From Chitinispirillales bacterium ANBcel5 (GTDB lineage: Bacteria > Fibrobacterota > Chitinivibrionia > Chitinivibrionales > Chitinispirillaceae), in contig JARUKZ010000009.1 in NCBI GenBank assembly GCA_029688955.1, forward strand, positions 84,008 to 148,007: a stretch of DNA of 64,000 nucleotides. Reading direction: 5' to 3'. The notes under the pieces are model-generated. The model was given only the letters and a program-made list of their open reading frames with translations. It ran no database searches and was not told where the DNA came from. Each line of letters opens with the position of its first letter. The stretch's first letter is position 1. Position numbers and translations under genes: made by a program. This document shows, in pieces, positions 46,935-55,308 of this stretch.

Positions 46935-46974
46935 CCGTGCACCTTCACCCTTAAGAAGGAGGTAGCAACCCCTT
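46893..46974 (-). ncRNA. Candidate small RNA with strong terminator and exposed anti-SD
   Basis: On the minus strand a TATAGT (46981-46986) is followed about 7 nt later by CUCAAGGGGUUGC. A CC-rich UACCUCCUUC segment with a partner GAAGG hairpin comes next. The unit ends in a 13-bp stem (46922-46934 with 46902-46914, G-U pairs included) and nine T's (46893-46901). This is a textbook intrinsic terminator with an upstream transcript of about 80 nt. It precedes the 46791 gene, so it could also be its attenuating leader. I match it to no known RNA. Confidence 0.5.
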
Positions 46975-47116
46975 GAGGTCACTATAAAGTACTACGGGAG
47001 CAGTAGATAAATTATTGTTTAAAAAAAAACATTTGGTATGGAAACGATATAACACTGAGTTAAATTACCTCTCAATCACCCATTTAAGGCACTTTAGCGC
47101 AAAAAAAAAGAAGATG

Positions 47117-47641
47117 TTATCTTGTAATACCAAGCATTGCTGAGTAGTTAGTTGTTTTTCGAGTCTCTTTATTATAGCTTTGTACCCTTACCAGGTAACT
47201 TCCGGCAGCGACTCTGCGCTGATGTTTGTTTGTGAGATTCCAAACTATAGGACCACTGAAACCTTTATTATCGGTACGGCAACTCCATTCAAAAAGTGCA
47301 TTGCCGGTGGCATCAAAAATTGTTATTTGAAGAGTGGAGGGGCCGAAAGTATTAACAGAAAATTCAGCCTTTCCTGAGCTGTAATTAACAGGGTTTGCAG
47401 GAAAAAAGATGCCGTAAGCAGAGTCTGTACTCACTAGGGTGTTTGGGGTTAAAGTAGAGTCTGAGAGATCTGGTAGGGTAAAAGGATCGGTGATATCAAA
47501 AAAATCTATCTCGGAATGTGCAGGGGAGAGAGTGGATGGCAATGAATCGTTTGATATTACAACTGTATCACTGTGAGAAGGAGATAGCAGGAGTAATGAA
47601 AGGGCTGCGGTAAAACATACCAGTGAGTAGATATCAGGCAT
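47117..47641 (-). CDS. Small exported protein with FlgD-like/secretion-type C-terminal Ig domain
   Basis: I start at ATG 47641 behind GAGGAG. The 174-residue product has a signal peptide (LVCFTAALSLLLLSP), a Ser/Thr-rich spacer and a C-terminal beta domain of the FlgD-Ig/secretion-tail type: ITIFDATGNALFEWSC, GSYLVRVQSYNKETRK. Such domains end many surface proteins in Fibrobacterota-Bacteroidota, where they act as sorting tags. On its own it has no catalytic part, and the role is unknown. Confidence 0.55.
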   Translation of the reverse strand: MPDIYSLVCFTAALSLLLLSPSHSDTVVISNDSLPSTLSPAHSEIDFFDITDPFTLPDLSDSTLTPNTLVSTDSAYGIFFPANPVNYSSGKAEFSVNTFGPSTLQITIFDATGNALFEWSCRTDNKGFSGPIVWNLTNKHQRRVAAGSYLVRVQSYNKETRKTTNYSAMLGITR

Positions 47642-47795
47642 ATCCGGACTCCTCTTTTGCATGCTCAATGTGTTTTAAGTAGGTGTTAAGGTAATATAGT
47701 TTAAAAGAGAAAAAAACTGTTAATCTTTTTACCTTTTCTTATAACTCAAAAGTAAGGCGGCATGTGTTTTGAAACATAAGTAACTATAGCTAACG

Positions 47796-47828
47796 ATGTA
47801 CAGTACATTTTTTCAGGGAAACGTTTCC
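47796..47828 (+). promoter_or_regulatory. Two palindromic operator-like sites
   Basis: ATGTACAGTACAT (47796-47808) and GGAAACGTTTCC (47817-47828) are perfect palindromes 8 bp apart, just upstream of the 47863 gene. The second, with a central CG and AAACGTTT core, resembles LacI/CcpA-type operators. Confidence 0.45.
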
Positions 47829-47862
47829 TACTTTAATAATGGTGGGTTTAAGGAGGTGGCAT

Positions 47863-48402
47863 ATGAAATGGCACCTGTGTTTAATATCAATTGTATTGAT
47901 TACAGGATACGTTTCAGGCTCAAATGATCTAACCTTTTTACGCAATGACAGTGGGTACTCTGTTTCTGCGACATTTGTAACTTCTTTGCCTTCTGATACG
48001 GTTTTAAATATCCTCTACGAATATGATCATGTCTCCAGGTACTCCTTTGAAGCTGGTAGTACAACTTTTAAGGAGGAAGGCGAGGGGTATTACACCATGG
48101 AAGTAATGCTTAGCAGGTTTTTTTATCAGGCCCGATCACATTTTCTAAGGAAAAAAGAGGATAACAGAGTAATTGCTTCGTTGGATAGTTTTTGGCACAA
48201 CAGAGGATTGATTCCGGAGATGATCTATTCGCATAGTGTGTATGATATCAGAACTAAAGATGGTTATACTTATATTGATTTTAAACAGGATGTACGATTT
48301 GCTGGCAATTTAAACCGAATCTATTTGAGAATGATAGAGGGGGGAGTAAAAAAGTTTAAGGAAAATTTGGAAAATTACCTCTATGAAAAAGAAAAGAGAT
48401 GA
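47863..48402 (+). CDS. Exported SRPBCC-like protein
   Basis: I start at ATG 47863 after AAGGAGGTGGCAT. The 179-residue product has a signal peptide (to about YVSGS) and one compact domain with alternating strands and a long C-terminal helix (GGVKKFKENLENYLYEKEKR). The pattern, VSATFVTSLPSDTVLNILYE to that helix, resembles the SRPBCC/START ligand-binding fold. Its ligand is unknown. Its stop codon lies in the arm of a hairpin that serves the convergent gene. Confidence 0.55.
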   Translation: MKWHLCLISIVLITGYVSGSNDLTFLRNDSGYSVSATFVTSLPSDTVLNILYEYDHVSRYSFEAGSTTFKEEGEGYYTMEVMLSRFFYQARSHFLRKKEDNRVIASLDSFWHNRGLIPEMIYSHSVYDIRTKDGYTYIDFKQDVRFAGNLNRIYLRMIEGGVKKFKENLENYLYEKEKR

Positions 48403-48424
48403 AAACCTTTTAGGTTTTCATCTC
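48396..48424 (-). terminator. Terminator of the Ig-like lipoprotein gene, overlapping the neighbour's stop codon
   Basis: GAGATGAAAACC and GGTTTTCATCTC form a perfect 12-bp stem with a 5-nt loop. On the minus strand TTTTCTTTTTC follows. The left arm covers the TGA of the plus-strand gene. Confidence 0.85.
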
Positions 48425-48446
48425 CCACTTTGTAATCCTTTAAGAA

Positions 48447-50336
48447 TTATTCAAAAACTATGGCATGAGCTCCTGTAGAATGTACAAACACCAGGTTTCC
48501 TTCATGCACATTAACGTAGTATTCTCCATCAAAGCCATCAAAACCAGATGATTCTATGGTAAAACTAGGCTGCGCTGAGCTGAAACTGTAAGAAAAGTTT
48601 GCGCTATTATGTAAAGCTATATACCAATCAGGATTACCGTCCGTGGTATTGATGGCAAATCCGTAAAGACCAACTCCGTCCCAATCGAAAGTAAAGCTTT
48701 GTACATTGCTGAAATTGACCCCGTCGCCTTCTACAGTAATTGAGGTGTACTGTCCGCCTATAGCAGGCAGAGCACCGTCCCTTGGTACCCCATATTTTGC
48801 AAACAGTGCGTCACCATCCACCTCTTCCACAATCACCGTACGTGTAACCTGCACAGTGTTACCATGGCTGTCTTCTGCTGTGTAGATAACTTCATACTCG
48901 CCAGGTGTTCGGGTGTCTAAATCACCTCCAACAGAAACGGTAAGGCTGTTTCCTTCATAGTCTTCCGCTGTAGCACCTGGATCAACATCATCGAAGTTGG
49001 TAAACTGGTCAATGGTTAACGGATCATCACCCAGAAGTTCAATTGTGGGCTCACCGACATCACCGTTGCCCCCACCGTTTCCATTATCGTTATCACCAAC
49101 TACTGTAACTAAGCGTTTTCTTTCGGTATAATGACCGGTTGAAGCGTCAATGGCTGTATAGATGATCTCCTGGGTGCGCCCTGCTTCATGTATCCAGCCG
49201 CCAGTTCTGCCGGTCACACTGACGGTTACATTAGGGTCTGAATCATCATACTCGTATCCGGGATCTACAAATGGTTCACCTTGTGGCCATTCCATCTCTG
49301 CTTCACCAAGCAGCGTAAGTTCAGGAGGTTCTCCATCACTTTGGATAGTCAAAGTTCTGTTAGCAGATGCACTACGTCCGTCGCTATCCCGTACGTTGTA
49401 CATAACTCTCCACACTCCTGGTATATCAGTATCTAATTCATCGACCGTTTGAACATCGGGACGACGGTATCTGATAGTAACCTGGTCTGTAATATCATTA
49501 CCCATATTATCTTCTGCGCTGTAACCGGGCTCAACGAACGCGCTACCAACATCAAGCGTTAGTTCTGATGGTCCATCAAGAGTTATAGTTGGTGGGTCGG
49601 TATTTTGGCCTGATCTCTGTTGTACACGCACGTAAACAGTCGCTTCTTCTCTGCCGAACTCATTCTCTGCCCAAAAAGTTATATAGTAGACTCCTTCTGT
49701 GGACATGTCGATGTTATCCTCATGCTCCACTTCCAGAGTACCATCATCATCCCATGCTGTAACTTCAGGCATTCTAAACTCCGAATCTACATAGAAGGTA
49801 ATTGTGTCATCAGCATTTACATGCAAGCTCGGAGGATTATCACTGGGAATATCAACTTCTTCTACAACAACAAATCTGTCTCTGTTAACTGCTGGATGTC
49901 TTGAATCAGAAACGGAGAATCGAAGTCTGTAGGTACCCGGGATGTTGACATTAACCTGTTGGCCGGAAATTTGTACACTATCGGTTAGATCATAAGGAGG
50001 CCAGTTGTCTTTGCCTTCAAAAAGGTCATTCATAACCAAATGTAAAGCTTCTTCATCAAACTGGTCTATGGTGATGGTATCACTTTCCGTTTCAACCCTT
50101 TGGCCATCGACCATTTTGTAGAAAATGATCTCAGGAGGAATTGTATCACCAAACACCGGATCATCCGGATCTAGGCCTCTGGCAATACCGTTTTCTCCAT
50201 CAGCAGCTGCTTCATCACCTATATAACCTTCATACTGAGGATCGAGCACATTATTAAACTCGACATTAGTACAACTGTACAAAACTATCAATAGCAGTGC
50301 GGCAAGAGAGCCACCAATAAATTTAAAGTATTTCAT
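48447..50336 (-). CDS. Lipoprotein with repeated Ig-like (DUF5011/HYR-type) domains
   Basis: The 629-residue protein has a lipobox (LYSC, Cys near residue 22), an acidic spacer, then about five DUF5011-type beta domains. Each is about 75-85 residues and starts like PPTITLDGPSELTLDVGS with a PGY turn. A separate C-terminal beta region follows. Such domains build surface stalks or binding proteins. It is probably attached to the outer membrane and follows the TPR gene by 10 bp, so the two are likely partners. Confidence 0.8.
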   Translation of the reverse strand: MKYFKFIGGSLAALLLIVLYSCTNVEFNNVLDPQYEGYIGDEAAADGENGIARGLDPDDPVFGDTIPPEIIFYKMVDGQRVETESDTITIDQFDEEALHLVMNDLFEGKDNWPPYDLTDSVQISGQQVNVNIPGTYRLRFSVSDSRHPAVNRDRFVVVEEVDIPSDNPPSLHVNADDTITFYVDSEFRMPEVTAWDDDGTLEVEHEDNIDMSTEGVYYITFWAENEFGREEATVYVRVQQRSGQNTDPPTITLDGPSELTLDVGSAFVEPGYSAEDNMGNDITDQVTIRYRRPDVQTVDELDTDIPGVWRVMYNVRDSDGRSASANRTLTIQSDGEPPELTLLGEAEMEWPQGEPFVDPGYEYDDSDPNVTVSVTGRTGGWIHEAGRTQEIIYTAIDASTGHYTERKRLVTVVGDNDNGNGGGNGDVGEPTIELLGDDPLTIDQFTNFDDVDPGATAEDYEGNSLTVSVGGDLDTRTPGEYEVIYTAEDSHGNTVQVTRTVIVEEVDGDALFAKYGVPRDGALPAIGGQYTSITVEGDGVNFSNVQSFTFDWDGVGLYGFAINTTDGNPDWYIALHNSANFSYSFSSAQPSFTIESSGFDGFDGEYYVNVHEGNLVFVHSTGAHAIVFE

Positions 50337-50346
50337 GACATCAGCC

Positions 50347-52314
50347 TCACTTTCTGGATGGTATCGCTATGGTTAGAGTGAATGCTAAAGAAGATGCACC
50401 CGCAACACTGTAGAGAATGTTGCGAAGAAGTTTTTTATCTTCAATTTCATCTCTCTTTTCTAACACTATGCTTTGAGATTTTGCGTCACTGTATTCTTCT
50501 TCCAGATCTTTAATATCATTATTCATAATAATTCCACCGGCAATTCCCGCTACAAGTCCAACCCCTGAAGTTATTCTGGTGATGGTTCTAAATGCTGAGG
50601 GACGTGATGAAGCCATAGTGGGTGCAGTAGTTACCACTCTTCGTCCTCTGTCAGGACCAAGACACTCATCCATGATCACCGATGCTTCATGACGAATAAT
50701 GTCAAGAGTATCGATTCCATCAAGTAAGTTGGTTGCTTCCTCACAATTATCTTCATTGAAGTATATAGTGGCTAATCTTAAAGAAACGATAGGGTTATTA
50801 AAGCGTCTGGCAAGAAACAAGCTGTAGACATCTTTTGCTTTTTCAGTTTCTCCTATCCTTTCATAGGTTTCACCAGCAATTCTGAGCATATCACGGTTAG
50901 CATTGTTATCGAGATGGAACAGATTGATGTAGCATTCAGCAGCATCTTTTTCATTACCGGTACGCTTATAAATTTCCGCAAGCCTTTTCCAAGCCTCGGC
51001 ATTACTTTGATTAAATTCAAGGCTTCGTCTAAGATACTGTATCGCGTTCTCATCCTGATTGCCGATATCGGCATAAGCCATCCCAAGTTCAAAGTACTGC
51101 TGGTCATCCAGGGCAAACCCTGCGTTTTCGGCTCTGTTTAAATAATTTGAGACCGCATCATAGCTTCCCAGTTGAACACTTAAAAGAGCAAGACGAAAAA
51201 ATACTCTTCCACTCGCTTCACCGCTCTCCAAGACAACATTGTATTGGTCTTTTGCTCTGTTTAAGAAACCTTGCTCCTGGAACAGAATCGCTCTTTGCAG
51301 AGCCACTGGTACTCTTAGGGCTGGTACATTTTCGGCTATAGAAAGGGAATTGGTAGCATCGGAGAAGCGTTCTGCACGTCTGTAATAGGTAGACATCGCT
51401 AAATGAAGTGCAGGGTGATCTCCGGAGCGACTTATGAGTCTAAGCTGGTGTTCAATAGCTTCAGAGTGCTGTCCTGCTCTTGAAGCTACTGCGGCTGCGG
51501 TAAAAAGAGCTACAGGGAGTTCTGAATTTTGATTGGCAATTCTGTTAACTGCATCAAAGATCGACGATGCTCCGCCTTCTGCATAACATCCTTCATCTAC
51601 AAGTGAATTCCCCAGATTTTCAAGTACTCTGCGATTATCGCCCAAAAAATTATTCCTATAGGCACTAAGCACCTGTGCATCAGGGTAAATAGTAGTAGCT
51701 ATGGGATCCAAAAGTTCCATTAAGCCGCTTTCAAGCTCAGATAGATCAATTATTTCGGTGGTTTGAGTAACTTGCTGGTTATCGACTATGGAAAACAATT
51801 CCAGGGTAAAACGCACTTCATTACGGCTTTGGGGTTCATATTCCTGATACAGAAGATGGGTCGCTCCCTGCTGCTCAGCAGTTTCTATATATGCCTGACG
51901 TGAGATTCGTCTGTCGAAATTTCTAAAATTGCTCAGGACTTCATTAACATGTTCTGGATTAATAACATGAGCAGAAGGAAGACTAGAAACCTTGTAGTGA
52001 AAAAAGGCTTCACTTATTGCGGAAATCCACTGAGTCCCTGATTCGTCGGTATAAGGAGCATATACAGGCCGCGTTACAAGGACACGGTAATTACCGGAGA
52101 ACCGTGACCTTTGTTGTGGTGGAGCAGAAGCAGAAGCCTGTTGCGTTTCAACAGAAGATTCCGCACCTTCAATTTCAGCCTCTTCTTCAAGCATTTCTGC
52201 TTCCATAGCTTCAAGATCAGCCAGAAGATCATCATCAAAAGCAAATGGCATCATGGAAACACCAATCACCATTAGGAGTATAACAGATTTCCTTAGCACC
52301 CAAGAGTTTAGCAT
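50347..52314 (-). CDS. TPR-repeat envelope protein with C-terminal membrane helix
   Basis: The 655-residue protein has a signal peptide (to about MPFA), an acidic Glu/Ala-rich segment and a globular region to about 200. TPR repeats follow at about 220-540 (AIEHQLRLISRSGDHP, AKDQYNVVLESGEA). Near the C-terminus is a GlyAla-rich helix (about 590-610) and a further one. The N-terminal 100-200 stretch resembles CsgG-like or curli-type segments only vaguely. It is upstream of the Ig-like lipoprotein in one unit. Confidence 0.65.
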   Translation of the reverse strand: MLNSWVLRKSVILLMVIGVSMMPFAFDDDLLADLEAMEAEMLEEEAEIEGAESSVETQQASASAPPQQRSRFSGNYRVLVTRPVYAPYTDESGTQWISAISEAFFHYKVSSLPSAHVINPEHVNEVLSNFRNFDRRISRQAYIETAEQQGATHLLYQEYEPQSRNEVRFTLELFSIVDNQQVTQTTEIIDLSELESGLMELLDPIATTIYPDAQVLSAYRNNFLGDNRRVLENLGNSLVDEGCYAEGGASSIFDAVNRIANQNSELPVALFTAAAVASRAGQHSEAIEHQLRLISRSGDHPALHLAMSTYYRRAERFSDATNSLSIAENVPALRVPVALQRAILFQEQGFLNRAKDQYNVVLESGEASGRVFFRLALLSVQLGSYDAVSNYLNRAENAGFALDDQQYFELGMAYADIGNQDENAIQYLRRSLEFNQSNAEAWKRLAEIYKRTGNEKDAAECYINLFHLDNNANRDMLRIAGETYERIGETEKAKDVYSLFLARRFNNPIVSLRLATIYFNEDNCEEATNLLDGIDTLDIIRHEASVIMDECLGPDRGRRVVTTAPTMASSRPSAFRTITRITSGVGLVAGIAGGIIMNNDIKDLEEEYSDAKSQSIVLEKRDEIEDKKLLRNILYSVAGASSLAFTLTIAIPSRK

Positions 52315-52542
52315 CGCCTCGATCTCCTAAATCCAGTTAAGCGTTTCAAAAAAGAACACGTCGATTGTGCCGGAACTTAAAAGTTCACACAATACCTCTA
52401 AAAAAGGAAAATAATTAAAAAAACCATGATGCGCCACTAATTATAGTGAACAAAACAATTACTGATGTTCATGGCACAGAACCAGTATGCGTAAACTATT
52501 TTATAGGCGTTGATTATTGAACCTGAAAAGTGGATTGGTGAA

Positions 52543-52791
52543 ATGCTTACAATTATCGGATTATTAGCAGGCTTTTTGACTACAATTTCATTTTTGCCCC
52601 AGGTGATCAAAACCTGGAAAACCCGTTCTACTGAAGATCTCTCTCTATCCATGTTTTCTCTCTTCACCATGGGTGTTTTGATGTGGTTATTATATGGAAT
52701 AGGACTCAGAGAGATACCGATCATTGTCGCTAACTTGGTGACTTTAGTGCTTGCCTTTACACTGCTTGTAATGAAAATCGTATATAAATAA
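52543..52791 (+). CDS. SemiSWEET-type sugar transporter
   Basis: I start at ATG 52543 as in the family; a TTG at 52510 gives 11 more residues without support. The 82-residue protein has three membrane helices and the PQ-loop LPQVIKTWKT. These are hallmarks of SemiSWEET, which dimerises to transport small sugars. GlyLeu-rich helix one and TrpLeuLeuTyrGly in helix two fit. It is followed by the terminator of the convergent gene. Confidence 0.88.
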   Translation: MLTIIGLLAGFLTTISFLPQVIKTWKTRSTEDLSLSMFSLFTMGVLMWLLYGIGLREIPIIVANLVTLVLAFTLLVMKIVYK

Positions 52792-52795
52792 AAAA

Positions 52796-52835
52796 ATGGA
52801 GAGTTGTTATTGTTACAACATACTCTCCATGCAAT
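52796..52835 (-). terminator. Intrinsic terminator of the small 53084 gene
   Basis: ATGGAGAGT (52796-52804) and ACTCTCCAT (52822-52830) form a 9-bp stem. On the minus strand TTTTTTTATTT follows. It sits directly after the SemiSWEET stop. Confidence 0.75.
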
Positions 52836-52850
52836 CAAAGGTAAGAGTTT

Positions 52851-53084
52851 CTATTTAAGCCGATTTTGCAGTATTTGCTCAATCGCTTCCTGATCAAGAA
52901 CTGTTGAACCTGCTACATGTGTTGAGTTTTGAACAGCCTGGTGCGGAGTCGAATCGTCTCTTAGTTTTCCATCTACAAGAATTATTATCTCTACTTCCCG
53001 ATCCATTAATTTATCGATTTCGGGAAAATCGAGCCTCAACGTTTTTGATTCGATCTTTTTTTTGATTCGTATTGCTGTTTGCAT
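52851..53084 (-). CDS. Small antitoxin-like protein
   Basis: The 77-residue protein begins MQTAIRIKKKIESKTLRLDF and has a REVEIIILVDG strand and an IEQILQNRLK C-terminal helix. The first third resembles solitary antitoxin-like or AbrB/Phd-type proteins, but no toxin gene neighbours it. AAGGAGAAG precedes the ATG. No firm family assignment is possible. Confidence 0.5.
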   Translation of the reverse strand: MQTAIRIKKKIESKTLRLDFPEIDKLMDREVEIIILVDGKLRDDSTPHQAVQNSTHVAGSTVLDQEAIEQILQNRLK

Positions 53085-53123
53085 AATTTACTTCTCCTTA
53101 TTTAATAAAAAAAATGTGGATCA

Positions 53124-54014
53124 TTAGCGATTTGAGAGGGAGAATGTTACCCCTGCGGAAAAGATTTGTCGAAATCGTGGCTTTTTATGAACCTCTCTGT
53201 CATAAAGAACCTGCATTAGATAGTTAAAGGTGATATTTTCAGTTAGCCATAATCTTACATTGTTTTCCCATGAAATCTCCGGATATCTCCAGTAATTATT
53301 GTTCAGTTCACCAGAACGCATAAGTGCTTCATAAAGCACAAGTTTTGCAGATAATGTAAGCAGCTCATCATGTCTGAATCTAAATTCAGAGACCAGCTCT
53401 GTGCCCCCATCGGTGATTATAGATGTTTGATAGCTATCGCCGGGTATTCTTTGGTTGCCTTGAGAGATGTATTCGAGAGTATCTCTGTCGAATTTGGTTC
53501 TAAACGCTCCACCTAACCGCATTCTCCAAAACAAACTGGGACTTTTTATTATATCCCTGCTCATTCCAAAGCTTTGTGTTAGTGTTAATGGGTTTAAAAA
53601 TCTGATGTTGTTTTCATCTCGCTCATCATAGAACTGGCTGGTTGCCCTGAAACTTGTGAAGGGGTCAATAATACCGTTTACCGAGTACTTTAAGATGGAT
53701 TGAATATCCAGTAGATCCGTTGAAATTTGTGGTGATGACCAGCTCTGGTCATCTTTTGATTTTACCATGGTTTGACCAAAGCCCAGTCGTATAGTGTTTT
53801 CAGAGTGGATTTTACTTGAAAGCTGTTTTTCTATCGTATTATCCAGTCTTCCTATCCATACGACTGATCCGGCATCCCTTGAGTTCCAGTTTTGAGAATT
53901 GCTGTTGAAAGTGGCTGAGAGACTGAATTCTGATGAAAGCAGCCAGTTCTCCTGTGCGTAAGAAAGAGAAAACAGGAATAATATAACAGAGAAAGGAATC
54001 GGGATAAACTTCAT
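53124..54014 (-). CDS. Outer-membrane beta-barrel protein (DUF3078-like)
   Basis: I start at the ATG at 54014 behind AGGATAGG. The 296-residue product has a signal peptide (to about SYAQ), then beta strands. The N-terminal part (SLSATFNSNSQNW, NTIEKQL, RLGFGQT) is close to DUF3078 barrels of FCB-type bacteria. It ends FSAGVTFSLSNR. It is expected in the outer membrane; function is unknown. It lies 40 bp upstream of the 53084 gene. Confidence 0.65.
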   Translation of the reverse strand: MKFIPIPFSVILFLFSLSYAQENWLLSSEFSLSATFNSNSQNWNSRDAGSVVWIGRLDNTIEKQLSSKIHSENTIRLGFGQTMVKSKDDQSWSSPQISTDLLDIQSILKYSVNGIIDPFTSFRATSQFYDERDENNIRFLNPLTLTQSFGMSRDIIKSPSLFWRMRLGGAFRTKFDRDTLEYISQGNQRIPGDSYQTSIITDGGTELVSEFRFRHDELLTLSAKLVLYEALMRSGELNNNYWRYPEISWENNVRLWLTENITFNYLMQVLYDREVHKKPRFRQIFSAGVTFSLSNR

Positions 54015-54307
54015 CGTCACCTATCCTAAAGTTATTACAGCCACATTCCGGATAATTGGCTGTTCCAAGGAACAAAGAAAAAAGTCAGGTTACAAACCAA
54101 GGGAGCTGATGTAATCCGGATCAATACGCATAGGTATGTGGGTTATGACAAAGTTTTTTGAATGCAGGCAGCCATAAAGAACTCGCACCGATGGTTTTGG
54201 TTTAAGGATGTAATTGAGTAGAAATTCATAATTGTGGGATCGTGTGTTTCTTGAATATATTTTTAACTGATAAACTAACCAGTAGAATTTTAAACACAGG
54301 AGAACAA

Positions 54308-55270
54308 TTGTCTCAGTTAGCTGAATATGCGGCAAAGCTTCATCAAAAGGAAGCCTATACTGAACCTAAAGAGTTAAACCCTATCTATTACCAATCCTCT
54401 CAGGAGCAGCTCTCAGGTATACGGGCTGTGATTTTTGATGTTTACGGAACTTTGATCAATTACTGGCGTCCTGGGTTTGAAACACCACAAATGAAGGAAA
54501 AAACCCTTAGCGATACCTTTTCAGTTATATGCGAAAAATTTGGCATGGGCAGCACGTTTGCAAAAATTAACCCTCAGCAGCCACCAGAGAAAACTCTTAG
54601 TGAATTTTACCATGGCCTTATTGTTTTAAGTCAGGAAAAGGCTCAAAAAAGTGGAAATATGTTTGCTGAAGTGAAAATAGAGGAGGTATGGAACCTTATT
54701 TTGCTTATGCTTAAGCGTCACGGGTATAAAGCTGAGCACCACTGTCCGGGCGATTGCAGTGAATTCAACCGGTATCTGGCTTTTACCTATAACTTTCACG
54801 CCCTTGGCCGCCAGCTGTATCCTAATGTGTATACCGCACTCAAAGCTTTAAAAGAGAAGCATATTGTTCTTGGAATTGTATCTAATGCTCAGTTTTATAC
54901 CCCTATCGATCTTACGCTTATGCTGCGGGATCAGTCTGGTGGGGAAATAGATGATTACTATGAGCTTTTTGATGTTGATCTGGTGTTTTATTCTTATGAG
55001 TATGGGGTTAGGAAACCTGGGGAACTGCTGTTTCGTAAGCTCTTTGATGCTCTTTATGAAATGCACATTCTACCCTCTCAGACTCTCTTTGTAGGAAACG
55101 ATCTGGTAATGGATATAGAACCTGCTTCATCGGCTGGTATGAAAACAGCCTTTTTTACAGGAGATCAAAACAGTGCCTATTTTCATGATAAAAGAGGAAC
55201 GATTATACCGGATTTGTGTATTAATGACTATGAAGAATTACCACCAAAAGTATCGTTTCATGGTGAATGA
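54308..55270 (+). CDS. HAD-superfamily hydrolase
   Basis: The 321-residue protein has motif I FDVYGTL (both Asp positions: Asp and Tyr-Gly-Thr; the second Asp is Tyr), motif II GIVSNAQ, the motif III lysine in YGVRKPGE, and motif IV GNDLVMDIEPA. The second catalytic Asp of DxDGT being tyrosine is common in haloacid-dehalogenase-type members. I use TTG at 54308 with GGAGAA 6 bp before; a GTG at 54242 would add 22 residues. Substrate unknown. Confidence 0.72.
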   Translation: MSQLAEYAAKLHQKEAYTEPKELNPIYYQSSQEQLSGIRAVIFDVYGTLINYWRPGFETPQMKEKTLSDTFSVICEKFGMGSTFAKINPQQPPEKTLSEFYHGLIVLSQEKAQKSGNMFAEVKIEEVWNLILLMLKRHGYKAEHHCPGDCSEFNRYLAFTYNFHALGRQLYPNVYTALKALKEKHIVLGIVSNAQFYTPIDLTLMLRDQSGGEIDDYYELFDVDLVFYSYEYGVRKPGELLFRKLFDALYEMHILPSQTLFVGNDLVMDIEPASSAGMKTAFFTGDQNSAYFHDKRGTIIPDLCINDYEELPPKVSFHGE

Positions 55271-55308
55271 TGTCGTCGAACAAAATTTAAATCTATGGAT
55301 TCAGTGCT

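Noticed and set aside
46921..46986. c-di-GMP riboswitch or SRP RNA for the structured gap near 46.9 kb
   Set aside because: I compared the conserved cores by eye and neither the riboswitch core nor the SRP GGAAGC loop fits; left as an unassigned RNA.
48671..48683. Copy of the RAYT tag (CAACTCCGTCCCA) inside the Ig-like lipoprotein gene
   Set aside because: It reads as ordinary codons for DWDGVG in frame and has no partner repeat; chance match.
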